From Sediminispirochaeta smaragdinae DSM 11293 (lineage in GTDB: Bacteria > Spirochaetota > Spirochaetia > DSM-16054 > Sediminispirochaetaceae), in assembly GCF_000143985.1 (NCBI RefSeq), contig NC_014364.1, positions 2,914,001-2,978,000 of the forward strand: a stretch of DNA of 64,000 bases, written 5' to 3'. This document shows, one piece after another, positions 25,265 to 33,945 of the stretch. Positions within the stretch are counted from its first letter, which is position 1; each line of letters opens with the position of its first letter. The notes under the pieces are model-generated. The model was not told where the DNA came from, searched no databases, and worked only from the letters and a program-made list of their open reading frames with translations. The translations under genes and the position numbers were made by a program.

Positions 25265-26833
25265 ATGGGCATAACTAATGGCACTGTTATAAAGGTAAAA
25301 GCAGATCAGAGTCTTTTGGAAGCCATACGGGCCGCAGCCCCGGAGGATGTGGAAAGTCCCTGTGGAGGCAGAGGCACCTGCGGGAAATGCAAGATAAGGG
25401 TTCTTGAGGGTAACCCCGGTCCTCCTAGCCCTGAGGAGCGGGGGCTGTTGACACAGCAAGAGATAACGTCAGGCATCAGGCTTGCCTGTCGCTGTACCCC
25501 TGCGAATGATATAACGGTTGCGACCATAGGAAAGAAGGACCATACGATCCTCGACGGAATCGGCCTCCTCTCCCAAGCTCCGGATCCCAGATACAAAGAA
25601 ACAGGAGACTGCGGTATTGCGGTCGATATCGGTACCACAACCGTTGTCGCATACCTTGTTGAATTCTCTCCTCCGGTGCGGGTAACGGCGGTGGAATCCG
25701 CAATGAATGCACAACGACAGTGGGGGGCCGATGTTATCAGCCGGATAACCTTTGCGGGAGAAAAAGGCGAAAATCTTGAAACCTTGTGCTCCGCAATACG
25801 GGGCCAGGTCGACCGGCTCATAAGAAGGCTCATAACGAAAAAAGGTCTCGCCCCCTCTTCGGTACAAGAGATTTCGGTCGTGGGGAATACCACCATGCTG
25901 CACCTTTTTGCCGGTATAGACCCCTCGCCCCTTGGCGTGGCACCGTTCACCCCGGTATTTGTGGAGCAGAGAGTCCTGCCTGCTCAAAGCCTTGATCTCG
26001 CCTACCCAAATGCCATCCTTCGTCTTCTGCCCTCTGTTGCGGCCTATGTAGGAGCCGATATTACCGCGGGAATAGCAGCGGTCGAAATCGACGAGAGCAA
26101 TGAGCTTTCCCTCCTCCTCGACCTGGGGACAAATGGGGAGATGGCTCTTGGTAATAAAGAGCGCATCCTTACCTGTGCCACGGCAGCAGGCCCGGCATTC
26201 GAGGGGGCCGGGATAAGCTGCGGTACAGGGGGCGTCGAAGGCGCCATCGATACCGTTGCCGTGGCAGGTGGTAAGCTCTCGTGGACTAGCATAGGGGACA
26301 CTGCCCCCATAGGGCTCTGCGGATCGGGTATTCTCGATACAGTCTCCGCGCTGCTGACCCTCGGGATCATTGATGAAAGCGGTGCAATGAAAGAACCCTA
26401 CGACAAGGAAGGCTACCCCATTGCACAGACACAAACAGGTGGAAAGATCCTTTTTACCCAAAAAGATGTACGACAATTCCAGCTGGCAAAGGGAGCCGTC
26501 GCCGCCGGCATCGCCGTACTCCTGGAGGCATGGGATGCTGAGGCCTCTGAAATAGCTGCCGTTTACCTTGCCGGAGGCTTCGGGACATTTCTCCGCCCCT
26601 CCTCTGCTCTTGGAGTCGGCCTTCTTCCTCCAGCAGCAGAGGGCAAAATCGTATCGGCAAAAAACAGCGCAGGAAGAGGAGCGGTACGCACTCTTCTCTA
26701 TGCAAGGGAGGCGGAGAGGATAGCGAACATAGCAGAGCATGCCGAATACATAGAATTGAGTACGAATCATCGTTTCCAGGACCACTTTATGGAACAGATG
26801 TTCTTTCCCTCCTATGATCGGGAGAGGCTGTGA
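25265..26833 (+). CDS. RamA/RACE-type reductive activator of corrinoid proteins
   Basis: A 522-residue protein. Residues about 1-85 are a 2Fe-2S ferredoxin domain (CGGRGTCGKCKIRV, later RLACRC). The rest is the ASKHA-fold activator domain of the DUF4445/RACE family: VDIGTTTVVAYLV, VVGNTTMLHLF, LLLDLGTNGEMAL, GLCGSGILDTVSALL, AGGFGTF. Such proteins use ATP and a low-potential electron to reduce inactive Co(II) corrinoid to Co(I), so that methyltransferases can resume turnover. There is no ribosome site before the ATG, and a TATACC hexamer ends eight bases upstream, so a leaderless transcript is possible. It overlaps the PocR-AraC gene (TGATG). Short by about 100 residues relative to some RamA proteins. 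Confidence 0.88.
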   Translation: MGITNGTVIKVKADQSLLEAIRAAAPEDVESPCGGRGTCGKCKIRVLEGNPGPPSPEERGLLTQQEITSGIRLACRCTPANDITVATIGKKDHTILDGIGLLSQAPDPRYKETGDCGIAVDIGTTTVVAYLVEFSPPVRVTAVESAMNAQRQWGADVISRITFAGEKGENLETLCSAIRGQVDRLIRRLITKKGLAPSSVQEISVVGNTTMLHLFAGIDPSPLGVAPFTPVFVEQRVLPAQSLDLAYPNAILRLLPSVAAYVGADITAGIAAVEIDESNELSLLLDLGTNGEMALGNKERILTCATAAGPAFEGAGISCGTGGVEGAIDTVAVAGGKLSWTSIGDTAPIGLCGSGILDTVSALLTLGIIDESGAMKEPYDKEGYPIAQTQTGGKILFTQKDVRQFQLAKGAVAAGIAVLLEAWDAEASEIAAVYLAGGFGTFLRPSSALGVGLLPPAAEGKIVSAKNSAGRGAVRTLLYAREAERIANIAEHAEYIELSTNHRFQDHFMEQMFFPSYDRERL

Positions 26834-28164
26834 TGGAAGAGTTGCCCTTTCCCAGGCATGTCATGGAAGAGATGAGGGAGCTACTTGAAAAGGCACACCA
26901 GGCGGCCCTTCACTACAAAATAGCAACAGGAGTTCGCTGTGTCGTGATCGATACCGAAGGAAACAGCTTTGAGCCGGATCCGACGGAAATACCCGAATCG
27001 TGCAAGGTCTGTTCTGCCCTGGAAAAGACGGGCGCTGCCGGTACAAATTGCAGGGATCTCCATCTCTACGGTTCCTATCAAGCCGAACGGTTTGGGGGAA
27101 TCTACATCTATTTCTGTCCGATAAGCCTCATCCACTGGGCTAGCCCGATTCTCAGCGACGGAAAAACCGTCGGATCAATGATTGCCGGTCCCGTTACCGT
27201 AATCGGTACCGAAGAGGTGGTGGATGAGATTCTCCGTAAATATCCGTCAGCCTCAAACATACGTCCGATGCTGACGGAGAGTGTCGCCACGGTTCCCCAG
27301 GTAAGCACCGAAAAGGCAAAGAGCCTTGCGGAGGTGCTTATGATGAGTGCCGGCTGGGTATCGGGAGACGACCGGCCCCTTGCGGAGCGAAGAGACAATC
27401 TTGATCTCCAGAGCCGCATATCAGAAGAGATCCAGGAACAGAAAAAGCGTTTCTCTTCGGGAATAGAGGTGCCCGGCTATCCCATCGAGAAAGAACGGGA
27501 ATTGCTTGCCGCCATAAGAGGAGCCGACAAGCAGTCAAGTAAGCGTATTCTAAACGAATTACTTGGTGCGATCTTTTTCTCAAGCGGAGGTCGCTTTGAG
27601 ATTGTTAAATTTCGTACCTTGGAACTACTGGTTCTGTTGAGCAGGGCTGCAATGGAGGGAGGGGCCGACCCCGAACAAAGCCTCTCGCTTAATTTGCGAT
27701 ACATCAGGGATATCGACCGCCTGAGGGACATCGACGAATTGAGCTTCTGGCTCGGCAAGGTGCTCAACCGTTTTATCAATTTGGTATTCACCTTCCGCGA
27801 GGTAAAACACCTTGGAGCGATCGAACGGGCCGTTCGCTATATTCAGCTTCACTATACCGAAAAGGTCACACTTCAGGAGACCGCCGAGGCGGCAGGATTA
27901 TCGCCTGCCTACTTCAGCTCGATATTCAAAGAGGAAATGGGTGTCAGCTTCTCCGAATATGTGAATCGGCTCAAGGTCAGCTATGCCAAGAACCTGCTTT
28001 CTACCACCGAACTTTCCCTTGCCCAGGTGGCCGGACAAAGCGGATTCGAAGATCAGAGCTATTTTTCCAGAATTTTTAAACGTATCGGCGGAGTTTCACC
28101 GGGGCGCTACCGTGAAACAGGGGGAAGACTTCCCGAAGATCGACATACTTTGAAAGATATGTAA
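26833..28164 (+). CDS. PocR-domain AraC-family regulator
   Basis: A 443-residue regulator. Residues about 10-185 are a PocR sensory domain with its cysteine set (SCKVCSALEK, NCRDLH, YFCPISL) and small-ligand pocket (IHWASPILSDGK, MIAGPV). Residues about 335-435 are two AraC helix-turn-helix motifs (LQETAEAAGLSPAYFSSIFK; QVAGQSGFEDQSYFSRIFK). PocR domains sense diols or similar small molecules in relatives. The ATG overlaps the stop of the activator gene. It precedes the riboswitch-controlled corrinoid genes and is the probable activator of the whole set, responding to the methyl donor or a derivative. This role is inferred. Confidence 0.88.
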   Translation: MEELPFPRHVMEEMRELLEKAHQAALHYKIATGVRCVVIDTEGNSFEPDPTEIPESCKVCSALEKTGAAGTNCRDLHLYGSYQAERFGGIYIYFCPISLIHWASPILSDGKTVGSMIAGPVTVIGTEEVVDEILRKYPSASNIRPMLTESVATVPQVSTEKAKSLAEVLMMSAGWVSGDDRPLAERRDNLDLQSRISEEIQEQKKRFSSGIEVPGYPIEKERELLAAIRGADKQSSKRILNELLGAIFFSSGGRFEIVKFRTLELLVLLSRAAMEGGADPEQSLSLNLRYIRDIDRLRDIDELSFWLGKVLNRFINLVFTFREVKHLGAIERAVRYIQLHYTEKVTLQETAEAAGLSPAYFSSIFKEEMGVSFSEYVNRLKVSYAKNLLSTTELSLAQVAGQSGFEDQSYFSRIFKRIGGVSPGRYRETGGRLPEDRHTLKDM

Positions 28165-28229
28165 AAATCTCACCACCTGTCTAAATATTTTACAATACTA
28201 CGCCACTGGCCCATTCTATGCTACAAGTA

Positions 28230-28375
28230 CAAAACAACCGGCCATCTTCGGGGGAAGCGGGGTGAAATGCCCCCACGAGCCCGTCACTGTAAGCGCGGAC
28301 AACCTTGCAGAAAGCCACTGGTACTTTGAATACCGGGAAGGCGCAGGGAAGGCTGAAACGCAAGTCAGGATATCC
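28230..28375 (+). ncRNA. Cobalamin riboswitch
   Basis: The leader of the corrinoid gene contains the conserved cobalamin riboswitch elements in order: GGGGTGAAATGCCCCC, GTCACTGTAAGC, AAGCCACTGG, GGGAAGGC and AAGTCAGGATA. The ends are approximate. I see no T-tailed terminator between the aptamer and the ATG at 28450, so control is more likely at translation through the AAGGAG site at 28437. It controls corrinoid-using genes, not synthesis or transport genes. Confidence 0.9.
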
Positions 28376-28449
28376 CGATATTGGCTATCGCTAAAAGATG
28401 TCTCGAGGAAAGGACGGAACGGCGAAGCTTACGATTAAGGAGCGTAGCA

Positions 28450-29085
28450 ATGGCAGACATGATGCAATTGTCCGAGTTCCTGCAGAAGGGCCGGGCAAAA
28501 GAGGTAAAAGAGCTGGTCCAGCAGGCCATCGATGAGGGAATGAGTGCGAAAGCGATCCTTGAAGGTGGCCTGATGCATGGCATGGGTATCATCGGTGAGA
28601 AGTTCAAAAAAAACGAGATTTTTGTTCCTGAGGTATTAATCGCCGCCAGGGCCATGAATGCAGGGACCGAGCTGCTCAAACCCTTGCTTATCGAAGACGG
28701 CGTGGAAACAAAGGGAACCGTGGTCATAGGAACGGTTAAGGGTGACCTCCACGACATAGGTAAAAATCTGGTTGCGATGATGATGGAAGGGAAGGGAATG
28801 AAGGTTGTCGATTTGGGCAGCGATGTTTCCGCTGAAAAGTTCGTAGAGGCGGCACAAGAGCAAAAAGCGAATATCATCGCCTGCTCTGCACTGCTCACCA
28901 CTACCATGAATCAGATGAAGAACGTGGTAAAGGCTGTCGAAGATGCCGGTCTACGGGATTCAGTTAAGATCATGGTGGGCGGCGCTCCGGTAACCGAATC
29001 CTTCTGCGAGAATATTGGTGCCGACCGCTATACGGCGGATGCCGCTACCGCTGCAGAAACAGCAGTAGAGCTCTGTCAAAAGTAG
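28450..29085 (+). CDS. Corrinoid (B12-binding) methyltransferase protein
   Basis: A 211-residue corrinoid protein of the MtaC/MtbC/MttC and MetH-cobalamin-module type. Residues about 1-85 are the helical cap (GLMHGMGIIGEKFKK). Residues about 88-211 are the Rossmann B12 domain with the base-off signature GDLHDIGKN, whose His101 replaces the lower axial ligand, plus CSALLTTTM and GGAPV for the nucleotide tail. It carries the methyl group between two methyltransferases. The ATG follows AAGGAGCGTAGCA and lies about 75 bases after the riboswitch. The UroD-type methyltransferase follows after 35 bases. Confidence 0.93.
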   Translation: MADMMQLSEFLQKGRAKEVKELVQQAIDEGMSAKAILEGGLMHGMGIIGEKFKKNEIFVPEVLIAARAMNAGTELLKPLLIEDGVETKGTVVIGTVKGDLHDIGKNLVAMMMEGKGMKVVDLGSDVSAEKFVEAAQEQKANIIACSALLTTTMNQMKNVVKAVEDAGLRDSVKIMVGGAPVTESFCENIGADRYTADAATAAETAVELCQK

Positions 29086-29120
29086 CAAAACACGCAAAGA
29101 GTAAGCATGAGGAGTACTGA

Positions 29121-30470
29121 ATGACGGGAAAAGAACGAATCGCAAAGGTTATGGCCAACCAAAAGACCGATAAAATCCCCTGGGTTCCCTTTGCCGGTGT
29201 ACATGCGGGTAAGCTTAAGGGCTACAATGCCAAAGAGGTTTCATGTGATCTTGAAAAGCTGGTCGAAAGCCTGCTTGAAGTACACAGGATCTATGAGCCG
29301 GACGGCCAGCCGGTGGTTTTCGATCTGCAGATAGAGGCAGAAATCCTCGGCTGTGATCTGGTCTGGGCAGATGATGCTCCTCCCACGGTCTCCAGCCATC
29401 CCTTATCCGAAAGCGATGAGATCCCGACCGCCATTCCCGCTCCCGACGAGGGGCGGCTTCCCATGGTCCTCGAGGCGATGCGTCGAATGAAAAAGGAGGT
29501 GGGAAAGGATACGGCTCTCTATGGGCTGATCTGCGGCCCCTTTACCCTTGCAAGCCATCTTCGGGGAACAAACATCTTCATGGACATGATGCTGGAGCCG
29601 GAAAAGGTGGAAAAGCTCCTTGCCTACACCCTGGAAGTAGCAAAGGCAATGAGCGGATACTATGTTGAGACGGGAATGGACGTTATTGCCGTCGTGGACC
29701 CCCTAATCAGTCAGATCAGCCCCGCCCACTTCGACCAGTTTATGGCCGCCCCATTTTCCCGGCTTTTCGATCATATCAGAGGACTTGGAGCGTTTTCCAG
29801 TTTCTTCGTCTGCGGTAATGCCACAGCCAATATCGAGCCCATGTGTAAAACCGGGCCGGATTCCATTTCCGTCGATGAAAATGTCGACCTTGCCGCGGCA
29901 AAGCAGATTACCGACCGCTACAATATCGTGATCGGAGGGAATATTCCCCTTACAACGGTAATGCTTTTCGGCACCCAGCAGGACAACATGAAGGCGACCC
30001 TGGACCTCATCGATTCTGTGGATCCGAAAAACCTTATTGTCAGTCCCGGCTGTGATATGCCCTACGACACCCCCATCGAGAACAGCGTCGCGATCGGCCA
30101 GACCCTTAGGCAACCGGAGCTATCCCGGCAGATGATCGCCAATTACCAGAAAGAGGATCTGGTTTTCGAAGGCGAACTTCCCGACTACGACACACTGCCC
30201 CGCCCGCTCGTTGAGGTCTTTACCCTGGACTCGGCCACCTGTGCTGCCTGTACCTACATGCTGGCCAGCGCAATGGATGCCAAAGCACATTTCGGCACGG
30301 CCATCGATGTGGTGGAGTACAAATACACAACTCCTCAGAACATCGCACGCATGGCGAAGATGGGGGTAAAACAGCTGCCGAGCATCTATATAAACGGCAG
30401 GCTGGCCTACTCCTCCATCATTCCCGGCAGGGAAGAACTTATTGCAAACATAGGTGCACATCTGTCATGA
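29121..30470 (+). CDS. UroD/MtaA-like corrinoid methyltransferase with thioredoxin-like C-terminal domain
   Basis: A 449-residue fusion. Residues about 1-345 are a uroporphyrinogen decarboxylase-fold methyltransferase of the MtaA/MtbA/CmuA group (MTGKERIAKVMANQKTDKIPW start, YGLICGPFTLASHL). In characterised MtaA/MtbA the zinc site is HxC plus a distant Cys; here it reads F229-V-C231 and C311 (SPGCDMP), so the histidine is replaced by phenylalanine. Residues about 365-449 form a thioredoxin-like domain with CAAC (374-377) and a cis-proline region (GVKQLPSIYING). The methyl acceptor could be a thiol, possibly handled by the fused domain. Its stop overlaps the GTPase start (ATGA). Confidence 0.83.
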   Translation: MTGKERIAKVMANQKTDKIPWVPFAGVHAGKLKGYNAKEVSCDLEKLVESLLEVHRIYEPDGQPVVFDLQIEAEILGCDLVWADDAPPTVSSHPLSESDEIPTAIPAPDEGRLPMVLEAMRRMKKEVGKDTALYGLICGPFTLASHLRGTNIFMDMMLEPEKVEKLLAYTLEVAKAMSGYYVETGMDVIAVVDPLISQISPAHFDQFMAAPFSRLFDHIRGLGAFSSFFVCGNATANIEPMCKTGPDSISVDENVDLAAAKQITDRYNIVIGGNIPLTTVMLFGTQQDNMKATLDLIDSVDPKNLIVSPGCDMPYDTPIENSVAIGQTLRQPELSRQMIANYQKEDLVFEGELPDYDTLPRPLVEVFTLDSATCAACTYMLASAMDAKAHFGTAIDVVEYKYTTPQNIARMAKMGVKQLPSIYINGRLAYSSIIPGREELIANIGAHLS

Positions 30471-31426
30471 CGTCCAACACCTCCAAGCTGCTGTTGATTA
30501 CCGGTTTTCTCGGGTCTGGGAAAACGACCCTGCTGAATCGGCTCCTTAGCCTCCTGGAAGCTAAAAAAGTCGGCGTTATCGTCAACGAGTGGGGAGCAAT
30601 GAACATTGATGCATCACTGATCGAGACAAAGGGGGAAGATCAGATCGTGGAACTCTCCGGGGGGCAGATTTTTTGTAGCTGCCTTTCGGGCTCCTTCGTC
30701 GAATCGGTGGTGGCAATGGCGGCAAGAGGTCCCGACTACATTCTGACCGAGGCTTCGGGCCTGGCAAAGCCATCGGTTCTCTCCTCTATCATTGCCGAGG
30801 CGACAAAGCGGGCAGAGGGGAGGCTTATATACGATGGGACCATCTGCATCATCGATGCAGAACGATTTCTGACCCTGCGCCAGGCAGTAAGAGCCATCGA
30901 CGAGCAGGTGGTATATGCCGATCGCTACCTCATCAACAAATGCGACCTCGTCGATGAAGCGAGGATTACGGAGATCAAGGAAGTAGTGGCTTCCCTCGGT
31001 CCCGGAAAGCCGATGTACACCGTCACCGAGGCAAAGATTAATGCTGAAATTCTGACGGGGGATGCTCAAAGTTTCACCATGAAGCCCAATGTGAGGTATA
31101 AGGGTTGGGGAGCCTGCGGAAGGCCCAGTTCCTGCGTCTTGCGAACAACATCACCAGTTGATCCCGAAAAACTGCATGCATTTCTCATAGAGGCCAAACG
31201 CTTCGCCTTCAGGCTGAAAGGATACCTACCGCTTGCTCCTGAAGGGTTGCTCCACTTGGTGGATTGCAGCGATTCGCAGATTTCCATACGGCCAGCTACC
31301 TTCGGCACAGGGGGAAAAAGGGAAGAGGGCCTTGTGGTGATCGGCAAAAAACTCGCTCCTCCGAACCAGGAGGTAATTACCGGCTGGAAGCAGCAGGTGG
31401 GAACGGATATCTATATCGAAGAATAG
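30467..31426 (+). CDS. CobW/G3E-family GTPase (COG0523 metallochaperone type)
   Basis: A 319-residue P-loop GTPase of the G3E family. GFLGSGKTTLLNRLL is Walker A, VIVNEWGAMNID switch I region, the metal site GQIFCSCLSGSF stands where most relatives have CxCC, TEASGLAKP is Walker B region, and NKCDLVD the base-recognition motif. A C-terminal domain of about 100 residues follows. Family members insert metals or cofactors, or gate cobalamin loading of mutases. Being translationally coupled to the methyltransferase, it probably loads zinc into it or corrinoid into the carrier protein. Which one is inference. Confidence 0.85.
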   Translation: MTSNTSKLLLITGFLGSGKTTLLNRLLSLLEAKKVGVIVNEWGAMNIDASLIETKGEDQIVELSGGQIFCSCLSGSFVESVVAMAARGPDYILTEASGLAKPSVLSSIIAEATKRAEGRLIYDGTICIIDAERFLTLRQAVRAIDEQVVYADRYLINKCDLVDEARITEIKEVVASLGPGKPMYTVTEAKINAEILTGDAQSFTMKPNVRYKGWGACGRPSSCVLRTTSPVDPEKLHAFLIEAKRFAFRLKGYLPLAPEGLLHLVDCSDSQISIRPATFGTGGKREEGLVVIGKKLAPPNQEVITGWKQQVGTDIYIEE

Positions 31427-31427
31427 C

Positions 31428-32102
31428 ATGGAAAAGCACTGCATAGAGGCAAAAGAGTTTACCATTCCCTTTGAAACCCTTGCCAGAAGAGTCAGACTCG
31501 ATCTCGCCCCGGATATGGAAGGTCCCTTGCGAGGGCTTCTGGAAGCGGCATTGAAGATCGCCCGCCCCCGGGGAATCTGGATGACAACATATATAGAAAA
31601 AAGAGACAATAAGGGATTTAACAGTGGAGGCGAACGCTTTTCCAGTAGCCTTGCCGCAAGAAACGTGGCAGAGGTGCATCGTATCTTTCCCTACCTCGTC
31701 ACCTGCGGTCCGGAGTTCGATGAAATGGAACTGCCGGGAACGGATATGCTCGAAGGCTTTTGGCTCGATGAAATGAAGGAACTCGCCCTCGGAGCCGCCC
31801 TCAAGGCGGTCAGAACGGATCTGCGCACGACCCATAAGACCACGGCCCTCCATTCCATGAACCCGGGATCGGGGAACATCGATGTTTGGCCCATCGAAGA
31901 ACAGCGCCCCCTTTTCAGGCTCATCGGAGAAGATGCCCAAAGATGGAGCGGTGTCACATTGACCGATTCGCTGCTCATGGTGCCGAACAAAAGCATATCA
32001 GGCTTCTTTTTTACCGGAACTTCCAATTATGAGAGCTGCGCCTACTGTGACAGGCATGACTGCCCGGACCGCAGGGCCCCCCGCCTCCGCGTTAAAGCCT
32101 AA
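31428..32102 (+). CDS. MetH-activation-domain-like protein
   Basis: A 224-residue protein resembling the S-adenosylmethionine-binding activation domain of cobalamin-dependent methionine synthase, found here as a separate protein. The core runs from VRLDLAPDMEG through TCGPEFDEME, LHSMNPGSGNIDVWPIEEQ, to VTLTDSLLMVPNKSISGFFF, the last resembling the MetH activation signature. The tail has a cysteine cluster, SCAYCDRHDCPDRR, suggesting a metal or Fe-S site not present in MetH. It is the last gene of the corrinoid operon, one base after the GTPase stop. A second reactivation route for oxidised corrinoid, beside the RamA-like protein, is likely. Confidence 0.78.
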   Translation: MEKHCIEAKEFTIPFETLARRVRLDLAPDMEGPLRGLLEAALKIARPRGIWMTTYIEKRDNKGFNSGGERFSSSLAARNVAEVHRIFPYLVTCGPEFDEMELPGTDMLEGFWLDEMKELALGAALKAVRTDLRTTHKTTALHSMNPGSGNIDVWPIEEQRPLFRLIGEDAQRWSGVTLTDSLLMVPNKSISGFFFTGTSNYESCAYCDRHDCPDRRAPRLRVKA

Positions 32103-32164
32103 GGGACCATACACACGACGGCCTGATTGTGTTGAGAGGAGTGTTTCCGAATAGTGGTGATGGA

Positions 32165-33445
32165 CTATGAGGCGAGTATCCCCTCGGCCGCCCGAATTCC
32201 ACTTGCCCAGGCAGCGGTAATACCACGGCTGGTACCCGCTCCGTCACCCGCAAACCAGATGGAATCCGTCACGCGAAAATGGCGGTCGCAGAACTTCGGA
32301 CGGTTCGCATAGGTTTTCAGCTCGGGATAGTACATAATGGTGCTGGGATGCATGACCCCCGGTACGATGGTATCGAGCATTTTCATGGATTTCCAGATAT
32401 TACGAAGGATTTTCGCAGGCATGGCAAGGGAGATATCACCCGGAGACGCTCCGGCCAGCGTCGGCTTAAAATCATACAGATCACCGGTAAAGCTCCCCTG
32501 TTTCGAACGCTTGCCGAGGCGAAAGTCACCTACCCGCTGCATCAAAGGCTTGCCGCCTCCCATCAGCATGGCCTGAAGGCCGAGATTCTCGGCAAACTGC
32601 TGACCACTTACCACCGGTTCGGTCAGACGAACGGTATTGAGGATGGCAAAGTTGGCAAGACCGTTGTTTTGTCCCCTGGCGGAAGAGTATGCATGGCCGT
32701 TCACCGAATAGAAGGTCTCTCCCCGGGAACTTTTGTAACGTTCCTGTACCACATGTGCATTACCACTGTTCGTACAAAAGGTTCGTACCTTTCCGGGAAA
32801 GAGGAATTTCGGGTCGTAATAGTCGCGCACAATGGAGTAATGCTCCACTCGGGTTTCTATGCGAATTCCAATGTCGACGGTATGGTCCACGTATGCAATG
32901 CCAAGCTTGTCCATAAGCTTCTGAAGGAAAAGAAAGCCCTTTCTTCCCGGGGCCACAAGAAGCGAGGAATAGCCGAAACGACCATCGCCGACGGTAATAA
33001 CCCTTGCATCCTGGTCGATATCCTGCACCGCCGAGCCGAGAGTGAAGCGCACGCCCCGTTCCTCCAGGCGCTTGGTAAGGACTTTGATCAACTCAAGCCC
33101 GCCGTCGGTGCCGAGATGGGTCTGCTGGACATTCAACAGTTCCGCACCCAGGCGTTCCGCACGGCGTTGGTAGACAAGCAGGTTCGTCTTAGCAAGAATC
33201 GTCGGTACAAGTTCCCTCTTTACCAACTCAAGATAGTGTTCTGCCTCTTCCTTCTCCCAGTTTTCCCGGGGAAAACCGATCGGATAGGTAAAGTTCATTT
33301 TGCAGTCGTTTCGAAGCCCTCCGGTGCTGTAACGCTCACCGTCAATCAAGAGAATCGATAGCTTCGGCGAAGCCTCGGATATGGCAAAAGCCGCCCCCAG
33401 ACCGGCAGGACCTGTTCCAATAATAACGACATCAAAGGTTTCCAT
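32165..33445 (-). CDS. FAD-dependent oxidoreductase (COG2509-type)
   Basis: A 426-residue flavoprotein. VVIIGTGPAGLGAAFAI (residues about 5-22) is the dinucleotide-binding motif, YSTGGLRNDCKMNFTYPIG marks the COG2509 family, and FAGDGAGTSRGITAAWASGI near the C terminus closes the FAD site. The start overlaps the stop of ilvH (TAATG), so it is co-transcribed with the acetolactate synthase genes, though no functional link to branched amino acid synthesis is known to me. It converges on the corrinoid operon, which ends 62 bases away; nothing is seen in that gap. Confidence 0.82.
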   Translation of the reverse strand: METFDVVIIGTGPAGLGAAFAISEASPKLSILLIDGERYSTGGLRNDCKMNFTYPIGFPRENWEKEEAEHYLELVKRELVPTILAKTNLLVYQRRAERLGAELLNVQQTHLGTDGGLELIKVLTKRLEERGVRFTLGSAVQDIDQDARVITVGDGRFGYSSLLVAPGRKGFLFLQKLMDKLGIAYVDHTVDIGIRIETRVEHYSIVRDYYDPKFLFPGKVRTFCTNSGNAHVVQERYKSSRGETFYSVNGHAYSSARGQNNGLANFAILNTVRLTEPVVSGQQFAENLGLQAMLMGGGKPLMQRVGDFRLGKRSKQGSFTGDLYDFKPTLAGASPGDISLAMPAKILRNIWKSMKMLDTIVPGVMHPSTIMYYPELKTYANRPKFCDRHFRVTDSIWFAGDGAGTSRGITAAWASGIRAAEGILAS

Positions 33446-33945
33446 TAAGCTCCCTTTCCATTCCCGACCTTTTTCCCCCGTTCCAAAGCAATGCGGCCGG
33501 TTCTAATGGTTTCAAGTATTCTGAATTGTGAAACCAGATTGATGGCACTGTCAACCGATGCACTATCCCCGGTAAGCTCAATGATCCAGATATTTTCAGA
33601 AGAATCAAGAATTTTGGCATGAAGAGAGGTGACTAGCTGAAGAAGCTGCGGTCGTTCCTCGTCGCGAACCTCAAGCTTTACAAGGGCATGCTCCCGCTCT
33701 ATGATACGCTCACGGTCGATGTCCCACACCTTGATGACGTGTACCAGTTTCTGAAGCTGTTTACGAACCTGTTCCAGAACCGCATCATCCCCGGAAACGA
33801 CAATGGTAAAACGGCTTTTTCCCTTTATTTCGGTATTTCCGACGGCAAGACTTTCGATATTGAAGCCTCGGCGGCTGAACAGGCCGGAAATTCGAGTCAT
33901 GACACCGGGGGTGTCGTCGCACAAGATGGAAATGGTATGCTTCAT
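33445..33945 (-). CDS. ilvH: Acetolactate synthase small (regulatory) subunit
   Basis: A 166-residue regulatory subunit with an N-terminal ACT domain (HTISILCDDTPGVMTRISGLFSRRGFNI) and the C-terminal ALS_ss_C domain (ELTGDSASVDSAINLV). It stimulates the catalytic subunit and confers feedback inhibition by valine. The start overlaps the ilvB stop by four bases (ATGA) and its own stop overlaps the flavoprotein start. Length and motifs are normal. Confidence 0.95.
   Translation of the reverse strand: MKHTISILCDDTPGVMTRISGLFSRRGFNIESLAVGNTEIKGKSRFTIVVSGDDAVLEQVRKQLQKLVHVIKVWDIDRERIIEREHALVKLEVRDEERPQLLQLVTSLHAKILDSSENIWIIELTGDSASVDSAINLVSQFRILETIRTGRIALERGKKVGNGKGA

Noticed and set aside
25469-26785. 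Minus-strand open frame of 438 codons
   Set aside because: Antisense to the RamA-like gene; cysteine- and arginine-rich random translation.
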